From: Croceicoccus sp. YJ47
GTDB lineage: Bacteria > Pseudomonadota > Alphaproteobacteria > Sphingomonadales > Sphingomonadaceae
Reading direction: 5' to 3'
Assembly (NCBI RefSeq): GCF_016745095.1
Contig: NZ_CP067087.1
Span: 2,654,501 to 2,718,500 of the forward strand
Length of the DNA: 64,000 bases
Program-made: the position numbers and the translations under genes
Notes under the pieces: generated by a model
Databases searched by the model: none
Seen by the model: only the letters and a program-made list of their open reading frames with translations
What the model was told of the DNA's origin: nothing
Part shown: one piece after another, positions 9,001 through 18,386 of the stretch
Layout: each line of letters begins with the position of its first letter
Numbering within the stretch: position 1 is the stretch's first letter

Positions 9001-11676
9001 GTGACAGCAAGCCTTAATTCGGGACGAAAGCCCCTTTCCACCTTCGCGCCGCGCATGGCCTCGATGGCGGTCGCGCTGATGGCGGGAACGGCCTTGTCCG
9101 CCGTGCCGGCCGCGGCGCAGGACGCCCCCGCCGATCCGGCCGCCGCGCCGCAGCAGGCGCCCGCCACTGCGCCCGCCCCGCAAGGGCAGATCATCCAGAC
9201 GATCAGCGTTTCGGGCGCACAGCGGCTCGAGCCGCAGACGATTCTGTCCTATATCTCCATGCGTCCGGGCGAACCCTATTCCACGGCCAAGGCCGATGCC
9301 GCATTGCGCGACCTCTATGCCACCGAATTGTTCAGTGACGTACGCATCGGGCAGGACAGCGGCAATGTCGTGATCGAGGTGCAGGAAAACCCGGTCATCA
9401 ATCGCATCGTGCTCGAAGGCAACAAGCGGCTGAAGAACGACAAGATCCTTCCTGAAATCCGGCTGGCACCGCGGCAGATCTACACCCGTTCGAAGGTTCG
9501 CGCCGATGTCGCCCGCATCATCGAGCTGTACAAGCGGCAGGGTCGCTTTGCCGCCACGGTCGAGCCGCAGGCGGTGATGCTCGACCAGAACCGCGTCGAC
9601 ATCGTCTTTGAAATCACGGAAGGCCCGAAATCGAAGGTTCGCCAGATCAACATCATCGGGAACGAGCAGTTCTCCGACGGCGAACTGCGCGGCGAGATGC
9701 TGACCAAGCAAACCGGCTTTCTGACCTTCCTCACCGGTAATACCAGCTACGATCCCGACAAGCTCGCCTTCGATCAGCAGAACCTGCGCCGGTTCTATCT
9801 CACGCAGGGCTATGCCGATTTCCGGGTGGTGTCTACCGTCGCCGAGCTGACCCCCGATCGCAAGGATTTCATCATCACCTACGTGGTGGAGGAAGGCGAG
9901 CGGTACAAGTTCGGCGATGTCGCGGTGGAAAGCGAGATCCGCGATTTCGACGATGCCGCGCTGACCGCGACGCTGCCGATGAGGACCGGCGACTGGTACA
10001 ATGCCGAGCAGGTCGAGAACACGATCGAAAGCCTGGCCGAAACAATCGGCGCGTTCGGCTATGCGTTCGGCGAGGTGCAGCCGCGCTACAATCCGAACCG
10101 CGAAGACCTGACGATGGACGTCACGTTCCAGATCGCGGAGGCGCCGCGCGTCTATGTCGAGCGGATCGACATCAACGGCAATACGCTGACGCAGGACAAG
10201 GTGATCCGCCGCGAATTCCGGCTGGCCGAAGGGGATGCCTTCAACTCGCTCCAGGTGCGCCGGTCGACCGCGCGCATCAATTCGCTGGGCTATTTCCAGG
10301 AGAATTTCGAGGTCGAGCAGGGGCCGGGCAGCGCACCCGACCGCGTCGTCCTGACCGCCAATGTCGAGGAACGCCCGACCGGCGAACTTCAGCTTTCGGC
10401 CGGTTTTTCGAGCCTGGAACGCTTCATCCTGCAGGGTTCGATCCGGCAGAACAATTTCCGCGGTCGAGGGCAGTCGGTCGGTCTTTCGCTGAACTATTCG
10501 CGCTTTTCCAAATCGGCGCAGGTCAGCTTTACCGAACCGTACGTGTTCGATTCCAACATTTCGTTCGGCGCCGACATCTACCGCCGCGATTTCAACAGCT
10601 TCAACCGCTTCAACAACAGCCGCAACACGACCTACGAAAACAGCTCGACCGGGTTTTCGGTGCGCGCCGGCACCGCGCTCAGCGAATATATGCAGTTCAT
10701 CGGCCGCTACACGCTTCAGGTCGAGGACGTGACGCTGGGACAGCAATATTTCGCAGATCTCGACGGCGATGGCGTCCGCAATTGCGAACCGCTCATCGCG
10801 GGGCGCTATCTGTGCGACGCTCTGGGCAAGCGGACGAGCTCGATTCTGGGCGCGTCGCTGGTGTATGACACGCTCAACAACCGGCTGCGGCCTTCGGCCT
10901 ACCACCGGGTCGTGCTGAACGGGGATTTTGCCGGGCTGGGCGGTTCGGTCAAATATCTGCGGGGTAAGCTGAACGCGTCGAAATTCTGGGGCGTGGGTTC
11001 GGGCTTCATCTTCTCGCTGCAGGGCGAGGGCGGGTATATCCACGCGTTGAGCGACCGGGCGGGCGCGAATATCGACGATGTCCGCCTGACCGACCGGTTC
11101 TTCCTCGGCAATCCGCAGATGCGCGGCTTCGACATTCGCGGCGTCGGTCCGCGCGTCATCCGCAAGCCCTTGCTCGACACCAATGGCGACGGCATTTTCG
11201 AAACGGTGAGCGAGGATCGCGATACCTGGACCGATGACGCGCTGGGCGGCCGGGCCTATTATCTCGGCAGGGCAGAGCTGGAAATTCCGCTCGGCTCCGG
11301 CGCGCGCGAACTCGGTCTGCGGCCGTCGATCTTCGTCGATGCAGGTGCCGTGTTCGGCCTGACCGACCCGGTGACGCAGACCTTCGATCAGCCGCTCTAT
11401 GCGCAGCGTGTCGATGTCAATGGCGACCCGCTCGACGAAATCATCTACACCAATGACCCGCTGGCGCCCGATGGCGAAACGCAGAATCAGCGGATCATCA
11501 GCCCGTTCACCGAACAATTTCTGGGCGACAGCCCGAAACCGCGCGTTGCGGTGGGCATCGGCGTCAACTGGAATTCTCCCTTCGGACCGCTTCGCATCGA
11601 CCTGTCGAAGGCTCTCTTGAAAGAAGAGGGCGACGATCCGAGGACATTTTCCTTCAACGTAGGAACGCAATTCTGA
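9001..11676 (+). CDS. bamA: outer membrane protein assembly factor BamA
   Basis: Central Omp85 subunit of the machine that inserts beta-barrel proteins in the outer membrane. A signal peptide ends at VPAAAQ near residue 40, followed by an Ala/Pro/Gln-rich linker, five POTRA domains (about residues 60-475, the first with ISVSGAQRLEPQTI) and a C-terminal 16-strand barrel. The last residue is phenylalanine (FNVGTQF), as required for barrel recognition, and the barrel motif VGIGVNWNSPFGPLR is present near residue 860. The start is GTG at 9001; ATG 9055 would cut into the signal peptide. Length 891 aa. The stop overlaps the start of skp. Confidence 0.95.
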   Translation: MTASLNSGRKPLSTFAPRMASMAVALMAGTALSAVPAAAQDAPADPAAAPQQAPATAPAPQGQIIQTISVSGAQRLEPQTILSYISMRPGEPYSTAKADAALRDLYATELFSDVRIGQDSGNVVIEVQENPVINRIVLEGNKRLKNDKILPEIRLAPRQIYTRSKVRADVARIIELYKRQGRFAATVEPQAVMLDQNRVDIVFEITEGPKSKVRQINIIGNEQFSDGELRGEMLTKQTGFLTFLTGNTSYDPDKLAFDQQNLRRFYLTQGYADFRVVSTVAELTPDRKDFIITYVVEEGERYKFGDVAVESEIRDFDDAALTATLPMRTGDWYNAEQVENTIESLAETIGAFGYAFGEVQPRYNPNREDLTMDVTFQIAEAPRVYVERIDINGNTLTQDKVIRREFRLAEGDAFNSLQVRRSTARINSLGYFQENFEVEQGPGSAPDRVVLTANVEERPTGELQLSAGFSSLERFILQGSIRQNNFRGRGQSVGLSLNYSRFSKSAQVSFTEPYVFDSNISFGADIYRRDFNSFNRFNNSRNTTYENSSTGFSVRAGTALSEYMQFIGRYTLQVEDVTLGQQYFADLDGDGVRNCEPLIAGRYLCDALGKRTSSILGASLVYDTLNNRLRPSAYHRVVLNGDFAGLGGSVKYLRGKLNASKFWGVGSGFIFSLQGEGGYIHALSDRAGANIDDVRLTDRFFLGNPQMRGFDIRGVGPRVIRKPLLDTNGDGIFETVSEDRDTWTDDALGGRAYYLGRAELEIPLGSGARELGLRPSIFVDAGAVFGLTDPVTQTFDQPLYAQRVDVNGDPLDEIIYTNDPLAPDGETQNQRIISPFTEQFLGDSPKPRVAVGIGVNWNSPFGPLRIDLSKALLKEEGDDPRTFSFNVGTQF

Positions 11677-12353
11677 TGAAAAACACGACCAAGCTTCTCG
11701 CCGCCGCGCTGATGGCCGGCGCTCTGCCCACCGCGGCGCTGACCGCTGCGCCCGCGTCGGCGCAGGTTGTGCCGGGCATCGGCATCGCCAATCCCGATGC
11801 GATCGTCGTCAACACCGCGGCCTTCCGCCTCGCGGAGCAGCAGCGCCAGACCACCTATGCCGCGCAGATGCAGCAGGCGGAACAGCGCCGCGCCCAGATC
11901 TCGCAGCAGCTTCAGCCGCTGTATCAGCAGATTCAGACTGCGAGCCAGCAGGCGAACCCCAATCAGCAGCAATTGCAGCAGCAGGCCGCACAGATTCAGC
12001 AGATCGAGCAGCAGGCGCAGGCCGAGTTGCAGCAGATCATGCAGCCTGTCGCCCTGTCGCGCGCCTATGTGCTCGAACAGCTCAGCGAGCAGTTCAACAC
12101 CGCGCTCACCAATGTGAAGCAGCGCAAGCGGCTCACGCTCGTCCTGACGCCGGATTCGGTGCTCGACGCGGATCAGGCGTATAACATCAACCAGGACGTC
12201 GTGACCGAAATGGATCGCCTGGTGCCCAGCGTGCAGATCGTGCCGCCGGCGGGCTGGCTCCCGCGGGCGCAGCGCGAGGCGCAGGCGCAGGCGCAGGCCG
12301 CGCAGGCGCAGCAGCCGCAGCAGGGCAACGCCGCCGCGTCCGGCGGGCGCTGA
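11676..12353 (+). CDS. skp: OmpH/Skp-family periplasmic chaperone
   Basis: Periplasmic holdase that carries unfolded outer-membrane proteins to BamA. A signal peptide of about 30 residues (ends APASAQ) is followed by a long glutamine-rich helical hairpin (about residues 60-135, many QQ pairs), as in the tentacles of Skp, then a core strand region ([13 protein letters not shown]). The tail is an Ala/Gln low-complexity stretch. Length 225 aa is longer than E. coli Skp because of the Gln/Ala-rich parts. It starts within the bamA stop (TGATG), a usual pairing, and fabZ follows 16 bases later. Confidence 0.88.
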   Translation: MKNTTKLLAAALMAGALPTAALTAAPASAQVVPGIGIANPDAIVVNTAAFRLAEQQRQTTYAAQMQQAEQRRAQISQQLQPLYQQIQTASQQANPNQQQLQQQAAQIQQIEQQAQAELQQIMQPVALSRAYVLEQLSEQFNTALTNVKQRKRLTLVLTPDSVLDADQAYNINQDVVTEMDRLVPSVQIVPPAGWLPRAQREAQAQAQAAQAQQPQQGNAAASGGR

Positions 12354-12369
12354 GGCACGGGGACGGGGT

Positions 12370-12816
12370 ATGAGCGAGACGACCGGGTTCGACCACGCGC
12401 GCATTCTTGAACTGCTGCCGCATCGTTATCCGATGCTGCTGGTGGACAGGGTCGTTTCGCTCGACCCCGAAAGCGAGATCCACGCGGTGAAGGCGGTGTC
12501 CTTCAACGAGGATTTCTTTCAGGGGCATTTCCCCGGCCGGCCGATCATGCCCGGCGTGCTGCAGGTGGAGGCGCTCGCGCAGGCGGCGGGTATCCTCGCG
12601 GTGGAGGCGCTGGGCCTCGCGGGCACGGGCAAGCTCGTCTACTTCATGGCGATCGAGAATGCGAAATTCCGCGCGCCGGTGGAACCCGGCCATCTCCTCA
12701 ACCTGCGCACCGGCTTCGTTCAGAAACGCACGCGCGTGTGCAAGTTCTGGGGCAAGGCCGACATCGACGGCAAGGTCACCTGCGAGACGGAATTTACCGC
12801 GATGATCGCCGATTAA
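12370..12816 (+). CDS. fabZ: 3-hydroxyacyl-[acyl-carrier-protein] dehydratase FabZ
   Basis: Dehydratase of the fatty-acid elongation cycle, with a hot-dog fold. The catalytic histidine is in [14 protein letters not shown] (near residue 17) and the catalytic glutamate in [15 protein letters not shown] (near residue 65). Length 148 aa is standard. The unit ends with a strong bidirectional terminator. In most Gram-negatives lpxD and lpxA lie beside skp and fabZ; neither is here (see findings). Confidence 0.95.
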   Translation: MSETTGFDHARILELLPHRYPMLLVDRVVSLDPESEIHAVKAVSFNEDFFQGHFPGRPIMPGVLQVEALAQAAGILAVEALGLAGTGKLVYFMAIENAKFRAPVEPGHLLNLRTGFVQKRTRVCKFWGKADIDGKVTCETEFTAMIAD

Positions 12817-12847
12817 AAAAAGCCCCGGTTTCGCGCCGGGGCTTTTT
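12817..12847. terminator. bidirectional terminator between fabZ and the MipA-family gene
   Basis: AAAAAGCCCCGG (12817-12828) pairs perfectly with CCGGGGCTTTTT (12836-12847) around a seven-base loop. The T-run on each strand serves both converging genes. Confidence 0.9.
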
Positions 12848-12877
12848 CAATGCATCCTTCGTGACGGCGCCGCTCGA

Positions 12878-13678
12878 TCAGAACAGCCCGCCACGCCGCC
12901 GCCGGAACGTGTAGTTGAGCGCAACGCCGCCGGTCCACTGATCCTTGCTTCCGAACAGTTCGACCACCGGCGAATCGGCGGCATCGCCGACGAGCCGCTG
13001 ATACCCGGCAAAACCCATGACGCCCCACGGGCCGCCGAGCGCGAAATCCACGCTGACCACGCCGCCCGCCGATTGCAGCCCGCCATCGGCATCGTAGGCG
13101 GCATAGCCGCTCGCCGCCGATTCCTCGGGCGTGATGCCGAAATAGGCCTGGCTATGCGTGGAATCGCCGTAGGTTACGCGCGGCCCGGCCGACACGACAT
13201 AGCGGTCCGCATCGCGCACGATGTAATCGAGCCCCGCCTGGCCGGTCCAGCCATCGTGCCCGCCGATCCCGCGGCGAAGCTCGACAAAGCTGTAGAGATC
13301 GTCGCTGATGTAGACCTGCGCGGCGATGCCCGCCTCCAGCGTGGTGCCTATGGTACGCAGGCCGGGCGCGGTGTCCTTTTCCTTGCGGCTGTTGGTGATG
13401 GATGCCGTCGGACCGAGATAGACGCCGCCGAACTGGAGGAGCGGGAAGCCGAAGCTTTCGGTCGGGGCCTCGAACGCGAAATCCTCGCCCTCCGCCCGGC
13501 GGTCGATGTCGAAGAACGGGCCGAGCCGCGCGCCGTCCGCACCGGGGTAGGCGGGTTGAAACTGCGGGCCGATGCCGATCCGCACCTGCTCGAACTCGTT
13601 TGCGTCCTGCGCCTGTGCGGCGACCGGAACGATCGTGCCGGCCAGGATCAGTACGGGCCAGATTCGGCAATTCACCAT
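12878..13678 (-). CDS. MipA/OmpV-family outer membrane protein
   Basis: Predicted outer-membrane beta-barrel of the MipA/OmpV family (MltA-interacting scaffold in E. coli; the role varies elsewhere). A signal peptide ends at VAAQAQ (residue ~22), followed by alternating aromatic/polar strands such as IGIGPQFQPAYPGADG, GPFFDIDRR and GGVYLGPTAS; the protein ends RRRGGLF, with a terminal phenylalanine typical of barrel proteins. The ATG at 13678 was chosen because it opens the signal peptide and has an AAGGA site; upstream codons are not coding-like. Length 266 aa. It converges on fabZ and shares its terminator. The exact function is not known. Confidence 0.82.
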   Translation of the reverse strand: MVNCRIWPVLILAGTIVPVAAQAQDANEFEQVRIGIGPQFQPAYPGADGARLGPFFDIDRRAEGEDFAFEAPTESFGFPLLQFGGVYLGPTASITNSRKEKDTAPGLRTIGTTLEAGIAAQVYISDDLYSFVELRRGIGGHDGWTGQAGLDYIVRDADRYVVSAGPRVTYGDSTHSQAYFGITPEESAASGYAAYDADGGLQSAGGVVSVDFALGGPWGVMGFAGYQRLVGDAADSPVVELFGSKDQWTGGVALNYTFRRRRGGLF

Positions 13679-13774
13679 GGTTTTCCTTCTTATTCGCGAA
13701 TATCGGCCATAGGGGCTCTGGCCCGTCCTGTCACGCGATGGCCCCTTTGCGGACCCCAAGTTTTCGTCGCCCGC

Positions 13775-13802
13775 TTGCCAAGCGGGGTCGGACTGGCTAA
13801 GG
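13775..13802 (+). promoter_or_regulatory. rpmE promoter, TTGC/CTAA type
   Basis: TTGCCA (13775-13780), 16 bases, CTAAGG (13797-13802), continuing GCGCGG. The block is strikingly like the one upstream of rpsB, sharing GGCTAAGGGCGCG. An imperfect GC-rich hairpin (about 13801-13838) follows in the leader. Confidence 0.5.
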
Positions 13803-13872
13803 GCGCGGGCTTGAACGAACAATCAGCCCCGCGCGCCCGGTCGGAACCGGTCGCGAATACGGAGACGACGCG

Positions 13873-14097
13873 ATGAAGAACGACATCCACCCCGATTACC
13901 ACATGATCACGGTCAAGATGACCGACGGCACCGAGTATCAGACCCGCTCCACTTGGGGCAACGAGGGTGATACGCTGACGCTCGAAATCGACCCGACCTC
14001 GCACCCGGCATGGACCGGCGGTCAGCGTCTGGTGAGCGAAGGCGGCCGGGTCGCACGCTTCAACAAGCGTTTCGGCGGTCTCTCGCTCAAGAAATAA
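13873..14097 (+). CDS. rpmE: 50S ribosomal protein L31
   Basis: Small protein of the large ribosomal subunit, joining the two subunits. The family opening [19 protein letters not shown] and the end [13 protein letters not shown] are clear. It lacks the four zinc-binding cysteines of the C+ form, as is usual in alphaproteobacteria. Length 74 aa. It stands alone between its own promoter (13775-13802) and a terminator. A ribosome site (GGAGACGACGCG) precedes the ATG. Confidence 0.96.
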   Translation: MKNDIHPDYHMITVKMTDGTEYQTRSTWGNEGDTLTLEIDPTSHPAWTGGQRLVSEGGRVARFNKRFGGLSLKK

Positions 14098-14127
14098 GCG
14101 ACGCGGACATTGCTGTCCCACGCGCGA

Positions 14128-14154
14128 AAGGCGGTCCGCACGGGCCGCCTTTTT
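14128..14154 (+). terminator. rho-independent terminator after rpmE
   Basis: AAGGCGG (14128-14134) pairs with CCGCCTT (14145-14151), followed by a T-run. It lies 30 bases after the stop of rpmE. Confidence 0.8.
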
Positions 14155-14251
14155 CGTTATGGGCGGCGGCGGAATCTGTTACGCGTCGGGAACTGCGCGG
14201 GGGCGCCTTTCGTCTCTTGAGCGAACAGTTCCATCGAATGGAGAATGAGCG

Positions 14252-16546
14252 ATGAGCAGCCGCAAAGCCGAACCACGCGAATATCACGGGGCGGCGGGCG
14301 GCTTCGGGTCGTTACAGGGTATCGCGCGCATCGAATTGAAGGAGCGCGCCGGGCCCGGGGCTGCCGAAACGCTCTATCGTCAGAACAAGCCCGAAGGCTA
14401 CATGTGCTCGTCCTGCGCATGGGCGAAGCCGCCGAACCCGCATCTTGCCGAATTCTGTGAAAACGGGGCGAAGGCGACGCTCTGGGATCTGACCAGCGAG
14501 CGTTGCACGCCGGAATGGATTTCGCGCCACACCGTGACCGAATTGCGCGAGCGCAGCGGGTACGAGCTGGAAATGCGGGGACGGCTGACCGAGCCGATGC
14601 GCTACGATGCCGGGACCGATCGCTATGTCCGCGCGAGCTGGGACGAGGCGTTTGCCGCCATCGGCGCGCAGTTGCACCGGCTCGATCCCAAATCGGTGAC
14701 CTTCTACGCCTCGGGCAAGGCGGCGCTGGAACCGTCCTATCTCTATGCCGTGTTCGCGCGGGCCTATGGGCATAACAACCTGCCCGACAGTTCGAACATG
14801 TGTCACGAAACGACGTCGGTCGGGTTGAAGAAGGTCGTCGGTTCGCCGGTCGGCACCTGCACCTTGCAGGATCTCGACCATTGCGACGCGATCTTCTACC
14901 TCGGCCAGAATCCGGGCACCAACAGCCCGCGCCTGCTGCGCCCGTTGATGCAGGCGGCGAAGCGTGGCTGCAAGATCATCACCTTCAACCCGCTGCGCGA
15001 AAAAGGCCTGCTCGAATTCATCGACCCGCAGGACCCGGTCGCGATGCTCACGCAAAAGCCGACCAAGATGTCGCACATGTACATGCAGGTGAAGCCCGGC
15101 GGCGACATTGCGGCCTTGATGGGCGTGATCAAGCGCGTGCTGGAAATCGATGACGAGGCGAAGGAAAAGGGGCTGGCCCGCACGCTCGACGATGCGTTCC
15201 TGGCCGAACATACGCATGGGTTCGACGCGCTGCGCCACACGGTCGAGAATACCGGCTGGGACGCGATCGAGGCAAATTCGGGCATCGCGCGCGCCGAACT
15301 GGAGCGGGCGGGCGATGTCTATGCCGGGGCGAAGAACGTCATCGGCATCTACGGCATGGGGCTGACGCAACATGTCCACGGCTCGCAGGCGATCGGCATG
15401 CTGGTCAATCTCCTGCTGCTCAACGGCAATATCGGGCGGCAGGGTGCCGGCTGCACCCCGATCCGCGGCCACTCCAACGTGCAGGGGCAGCGCACCGTCG
15501 GCATTACGGAGAAGACGAAGCTCGCCCCGGTGGAGAAATATCGCGAATTGCTCGACCTCGAAACGCCGGAGGAGGACGGCCACACCACGGTCGAATTCCT
15601 GGAGGCGCTGCTCGACGGGAGCAACAAGGGTTTCATCGGGCTTGGCGGCAATCTGGCTCAGGCGGTGCCCGACCATGAACGCGTGCACCGCGCATGGGGC
15701 GAGATGGAGCTGACCGTGCATATCGCGACGAAGCTCAACAAGACGCATCTGATGCCGGGCAAATCCTCGTGGATCCTGCCCTGCCTCGTCCGGGCCGAGG
15801 AGGACATCCAGGCGAGCGGCCCGCAAACCGTCACGATGGAGGACAGCTTCAGCCACATCTACGGCAGCATCGGCAAGCGCAAGCCGGCGAGCGAACAGCT
15901 GAAAAGCGAAACGGCGATCGTCGCGGGGCTGGCGAAGGCGACGCTGGCCCATCGCGAAACGCGCAATGCAAAGCTCGCATGGGACGAATGGACCGGCGAT
16001 TATGCGCGCATCCGCGACCTGATCGCGCATACGTTCCCGGACGAATTCCATGACATGAACGGGCGGATGAACCGGCCCGGCGGATTTTATCGCGGCAATG
16101 GCGCCCATGACCGCATCTGGAAAACGGAAAGCGGAAAGGCGGAATTTACCGATCCCACCGTGCTGAATGCCTGCGGGATCGGGGAGGCGGACGGCCGGTT
16201 CCACCTCGTCACCGTCCGCTCGAACGATCAGTTCAACACGACGATCTACGGCCATTCGGACCGGCTGCGCGGGCTCGAAGGGACGCGCATGATGGTGATG
16301 ATCAACCCCAACGACATGGAGCGCCACGGACTGTGCGACGGCGATCTCGTCACGCTCATCGGCGATGCGGAGGATGATATGGAGCGCACGGTCCGCGGGC
16401 TCAAGGTGACGCCCTATCGCCTGCCGGACGGATGCCTCGCGGGGTATTTTCCGGAGCTCAATCCGCTCGTCCCGCTGTGGTATCACGACAAGCTGTCGAA
16501 AACGCCCGCATCGAAGGGCATTCCCGTCCGCATCGTGAAGGAATGA
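14252..16546 (+). CDS. FdhF/YdeP-family molybdopterin oxidoreductase
   Basis: Large molybdopterin-dependent oxidoreductase of the YdeP group (formate-dehydrogenase-like, natural substrate uncertain). Seen: a short N-terminal CxxC (MCSSCAWAKPP, near residue 50) in place of a full iron-sulfur motif, the molybdopterin-region stretch SSNMCHETTSVGLKK (residue ~185), YLGQNPGTNSPR, and the C-terminal dinucleotide-binding domain (from TVRSNDQFNTTIYG, residue ~655). Length 764 aa is normal for the family. The fdhD gene immediately downstream, overlapping by ATGA, supplies sulfur to the cofactor. No beta or gamma formate dehydrogenase subunit is nearby, so it is probably a soluble single-subunit enzyme. 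Confidence 0.85.
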   Translation: MSSRKAEPREYHGAAGGFGSLQGIARIELKERAGPGAAETLYRQNKPEGYMCSSCAWAKPPNPHLAEFCENGAKATLWDLTSERCTPEWISRHTVTELRERSGYELEMRGRLTEPMRYDAGTDRYVRASWDEAFAAIGAQLHRLDPKSVTFYASGKAALEPSYLYAVFARAYGHNNLPDSSNMCHETTSVGLKKVVGSPVGTCTLQDLDHCDAIFYLGQNPGTNSPRLLRPLMQAAKRGCKIITFNPLREKGLLEFIDPQDPVAMLTQKPTKMSHMYMQVKPGGDIAALMGVIKRVLEIDDEAKEKGLARTLDDAFLAEHTHGFDALRHTVENTGWDAIEANSGIARAELERAGDVYAGAKNVIGIYGMGLTQHVHGSQAIGMLVNLLLLNGNIGRQGAGCTPIRGHSNVQGQRTVGITEKTKLAPVEKYRELLDLETPEEDGHTTVEFLEALLDGSNKGFIGLGGNLAQAVPDHERVHRAWGEMELTVHIATKLNKTHLMPGKSSWILPCLVRAEEDIQASGPQTVTMEDSFSHIYGSIGKRKPASEQLKSETAIVAGLAKATLAHRETRNAKLAWDEWTGDYARIRDLIAHTFPDEFHDMNGRMNRPGGFYRGNGAHDRIWKTESGKAEFTDPTVLNACGIGEADGRFHLVTVRSNDQFNTTIYGHSDRLRGLEGTRMMVMINPNDMERHGLCDGDLVTLIGDAEDDMERTVRGLKVTPYRLPDGCLAGYFPELNPLVPLWYHDKLSKTPASKGIPVRIVKE

Positions 16547-17348
16547 CGCGTAAAGCGATGCCGGGGGCACCACGGCCGCCCGTTTCACCGAACATTTCGC
16601 CGATGGCCGATCCGCGCGGCAGGTGGAGCGCCCGCTTCCAGGCGAAGTGCCGGTCGCGCTCGAATTCGACGGGGTGACGTGGGCGGTCATGATGGCGACG
16701 CCTGAAGATCTTGCCGATTATGCGCGCGGGTTCGCCATTGGCGAGGGACTCATTTCGCCCGACGCTCCCCCATTGTCCGTCGATGTCGCGCGGATCGACG
16801 ATGGATGGATCGTTCGCGCGCATCTTCCGGGCAGCAATGCCGGAACTATGGCGGAACGGGTGCGGCGCCGGATCGGCGATTCCAGTTGCGGGCTGTGCGG
16901 CATGGACACGTTGGCCGAGGTGGCCCGCCCGTTGCCGCCGGTCGCGGTTCCGATGCAGCCCGAACCCGCGGCCATTTTCCGCGCCGGCGGCATGTTGCGC
17001 GACCATCAGCCGATCGGCCGCGCGACCGGTGCCGCGCATGCGGCCGCGATCTGCACGATGGATGGCGCGATCGCATGCGTGCGCGAGGATGTCGGCCGGC
17101 ACAATGCCTTCGACAAGGCGATCGGCGCGTGGACCGCCGCCGGGGCGGCGCCGGGCGGCGCGGCCCCGCATTTTGCGATGTTGAGCGCGCGATGCAGTTT
17201 CGAGCTGGTCGAAAAAGCGGTGCGGGGCGGATTGAGCGCGCTCGTCACGATCTCGGCACCGACGAGCATGGCGGTGGAACGGGCACGGGATGCGGGGCTT
17301 CCGCTTTTCGTGCTGGCGCGCGGGGATTCGGTGCTCGAGCTGACGTGA
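16543..17348 (+). CDS. fdhD: formate dehydrogenase accessory sulfurtransferase FdhD (apparent frameshift near the start)
   Basis: Transfers sulfur from IscS to the molybdenum cofactor of formate-dehydrogenase-like enzymes, here probably the enzyme just upstream. Conserved blocks are GEVPVALEFDGV, AVMMATPEDLADYARGF, the redox motif SSCGLCGM, EDVGRHNAFDKA and MLSARCSFELVEKAV. The continuous frame opens only at a GTG (16623, 241 aa). The natural start is probably the ATG at 16543 overlapping the upstream stop: adding one A to the AAA run at 16552-16554 joins it in frame to a typical FdhD N-terminus (RFTEHFADGRSARQVERP) and gives 268 aa, the usual length. Either a one-base deletion or sequence error is present, or a GTG start is used. 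Confidence 0.8.
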
Positions 17349-17349
17349 T

Positions 17350-17982
17350 TCAGCCCCAGGGGCGTTCGCGAAACCATTTCGTGATGACATATTTGGTGCC
17401 CTTGCGCACCTTCATTCCGTGGTGGAGCGTGCTCGCATTGACCGCGCCATCCCCCTTGCGATTGTTCCACGCGACGAGGCGCCCGGTTTCGGGCTGAAAC
17501 GTCTTGCCGATCACCTTGAAACGGGTGGCGCCGCCCGCGTCCGGTTCGTTGAGATAGATCATGAAGGTCCAGGTCCGCTGCCCCGCGACGGCGCAGAATT
17601 TGTCGTAATCCTCGCCGCCGGGGGAGAAATAGTCGGTGTGCGCCTTGAACTCCTGACCGACGGCGTAACGCTGCCCCTGAAGCGGTTCGCCATGCGCGGG
17701 GTTGAGCCCCGACAGCGCGCAGATCGCGGCATCTAGCCGGGCGACGACCTCGATCCCGGAATCGAGGTCGCACGTTTCGCTCGTCCGGAAATAGGCGTCG
17801 CCATTGGGGTCGGCGATGGTGGACGGGCGCCGGTCTGCATCGATGAGCGCGATGAGCGCGGTGCAATCGTCGGGAGAGAGAAATCCGCGCCGGGTAAACA
17901 GTTCCAGCTTGGGCGAGGGGTGCTGCTGCACGGCGGGGTCTTCGCGCAGCCGGGCCGCGACCGATGATGCGTGGGAACTCAT
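17350..17982 (-). CDS. 2-oxoglutarate/Fe(II)-dependent oxygenase, prolyl 4-hydroxylase type
   Basis: Predicted non-haem iron oxygenase with the prolyl-4-hydroxylase alpha-subunit fold. The iron ligands are the His and Asp of HTDYFSPGG (residue ~120) and the distal His in NASTLHHGMKV (residue ~188); the 2-oxoglutarate-binding basic residue is probably the Lys of KGTKYVITKWF. TWTFMIYLNEPDAGGATRF is the typical core strand. The ATG at 17982 follows a GGAGAG site; the frame extends upstream but is not coding-like there. Length 210 aa. The substrate (peptidyl proline or another) is not known. It is convergent with fdhD, two bases apart. Confidence 0.8.
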   Translation of the reverse strand: MSSHASSVAARLREDPAVQQHPSPKLELFTRRGFLSPDDCTALIALIDADRRPSTIADPNGDAYFRTSETCDLDSGIEVVARLDAAICALSGLNPAHGEPLQGQRYAVGQEFKAHTDYFSPGGEDYDKFCAVAGQRTWTFMIYLNEPDAGGATRFKVIGKTFQPETGRLVAWNNRKGDGAVNASTLHHGMKVRKGTKYVITKWFRERPWG

Positions 17983-18246
17983 GGCGTCTCTCCATAAGCA
18001 AGCCGGTGCGGCGCGCCAAGTGTCCGCGCGAATCGAATGCAATGGGCGCGCGCGGCGAACGGCTGGCGACAAAAAAACGGGCGGCGATGGAATCTTGCGC
18101 AAAATCCGGGGTTTGACGTTTTTTGCTTCCCTTCTCGCAATGGCTGTGCAACAGGGCGAACCCGCTGGCGATAGCGCTTGACGTCGTCGCCCGTCGGTGA
18201 AAACAGGCACGCCCGGCCCGGGAATTCCCGCGGTCGGCATGTTTAT

Positions 18247-18324
18247 GGCGATCGTAGCTCAGTTGGTTAGAGCGCCGGTTTGTGGTACCGGAGGTCGGGG
18301 GTTCGAGACCCCTCGATCGCCCCA
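18247..18324 (+). tRNA. tRNA-His (GTG)
   Basis: Full cloverleaf with the extra G at position -1 that marks histidine tRNAs (18247) opposite discriminator C, acceptor stem GCGATCG/CGATCGC, D-arm GCTCAGTTGGTTAGAGC, anticodon GTG in the loop TTGTGGT, T-loop TTCGAGA and an encoded CCA. A likely promoter TTGACG lies about 70 bases upstream. Confidence 0.97.
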
Positions 18325-18386
18325 TTTTTCACTGGCAGCGGGCGTTCGATCCCCCGCATTGCCCGCAGCATCGGAGACGCGCCGCG

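Noticed and set aside
8623-11670. 1015-residue open frame opposite bamA
   Set aside because: It is antisense to a gene with clear POTRA and barrel features; long antisense frames are common in GC-rich DNA and it has no domain-like sequence.
14312-16690. 792-residue minus-strand open frame opposite the molybdopterin enzyme
   Set aside because: Shadow of a well-supported gene; no recognisable domain or ribosome site.
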